DNA of 5,672 nucleotides from Flavobacterium psychrophilum (GTDB lineage Bacteria; Bacteroidota; Bacteroidia; Flavobacteriales; Flavobacteriaceae): contig CAMCTL010000196.1 in NCBI GenBank assembly GCA_945878515.1, positions 1-5,672 on the forward strand. The letters run 5' to 3'. Shown in pieces: positions 5,515-5,672 of the stretch; the first letter of the stretch is position 1; each line of letters opens with the position of its first letter. The position numbers and the translations under genes are program-made. Under the pieces are notes generated by a model, which was not told where the DNA came from, did no database searches, and saw only the letters and a list, made by a program, of their open reading frames with translations.

Positions 5515-5672
5515 TTATTTTTCACTTACTGCCTGTATGAAAATATCGGTAACGCTTGGGATTTTTTCCATAAAATGAGTTACTTGACCCCTTTGTGTTA
5601 GTACGTTTAACAATTCGTTAGGCAATGCATTTCCTAGTTGAACTTCGAGTTTTAGTTCGTTGTTCAGTGATT
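5515..5672 (-). CDS. ABC transporter ATP-binding protein, C-terminal end (runs off the window)
   Basis: Only the last 51 residues are visible, starting inside a codon at the right edge. They read SLNNELKLEVQLGNALPNEL, then LNVLTQRGQVTHFMEKIPS and a tail ending DIFIQAVSEK before TAA. This matches the C-terminal domain (DUF4162) of ATPases that pair with NatB-like permeases, where a beta strand, a short helix and a closing xIPSxxDIFI-V motif are usual. The nucleotide-binding motifs (Walker A, signature, Walker B) would lie outside the window. The identification rests on this tail plus the permease gene 70 nt downstream on the same strand, the standard ATPase-permease order. It energises export through that permease. 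Confidence 0.82.
   Translation of the reverse strand, partial: SLNNELKLEVQLGNALPNELLNVLTQRGQVTHFMEKIPSVTDIFIQAVSEK

Overview
The window is AT-rich and every supported gene lies on the minus strand, so transcription runs from high to low coordinates. Several traits point to Bacteroidota, most likely Flavobacteriaceae and probably Flavobacterium. Start codons mostly sit behind A/T-rich leaders without strong Shine-Dalgarno sequences. Two promoter-like sites fit the Bacteroidetes pattern (TAnnTTTG at -7, TTTG near -33). The proteins also look flavobacterial, in particular a sigma-54-type response regulator without a DNA-binding domain and a short DEAD-box-like protein. The genus assignment is by recognition, not by search.

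In transcription order: (1) 5672-5515 is the 3' end of an ABC transporter ATPase gene, followed by a NatB-like ABC-2 permease (5444-4128). Together they form one exporter of unknown substrate. (2) A response regulator (4057-2894) has a receiver and a sigma-54-interacting AAA+ domain and then ends, with no helix-turn-helix. (3) A one-domain DEAD-box-like protein (2787-2098) has altered catalytic motifs and a very acidic tail. It is followed by a small DUF2007 protein (2059-1841). (4) A type II toxin-antitoxin pair, a composite antitoxin (1805-1440) and a ParE/RelE-like toxin (1440-1132), has its own candidate promoter and a clear intrinsic terminator. (5) A Cof-type HAD phosphatase (1079-264) is followed after 9 nt by the start of a GT39-like membrane glycosyltransferase (254-1), cut by the window edge.

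The spacers are short but structured. The two spacers flanking the ABC permease gene are both exactly 70 bp and align without gaps at 50 of 70 positions. One of them contains a perfect 16-bp inverted repeat. The spacer before the DEAD-box-like gene holds a 9-bp palindrome, tandem heptamers and a promoter-like sequence very close to the start codon. No stretch above 300 bases lacks a gene. No RNA genes, CRISPR arrays or insertion sequences were seen.

Most of the window reads as ordinary chromosomal Flavobacterium sequence with a small toxin-antitoxin cassette set into it. The items most worth following up are the degenerate half-helicase, the regulator without a DNA-binding domain, the repeated 70-bp spacer and the two-part antitoxin.
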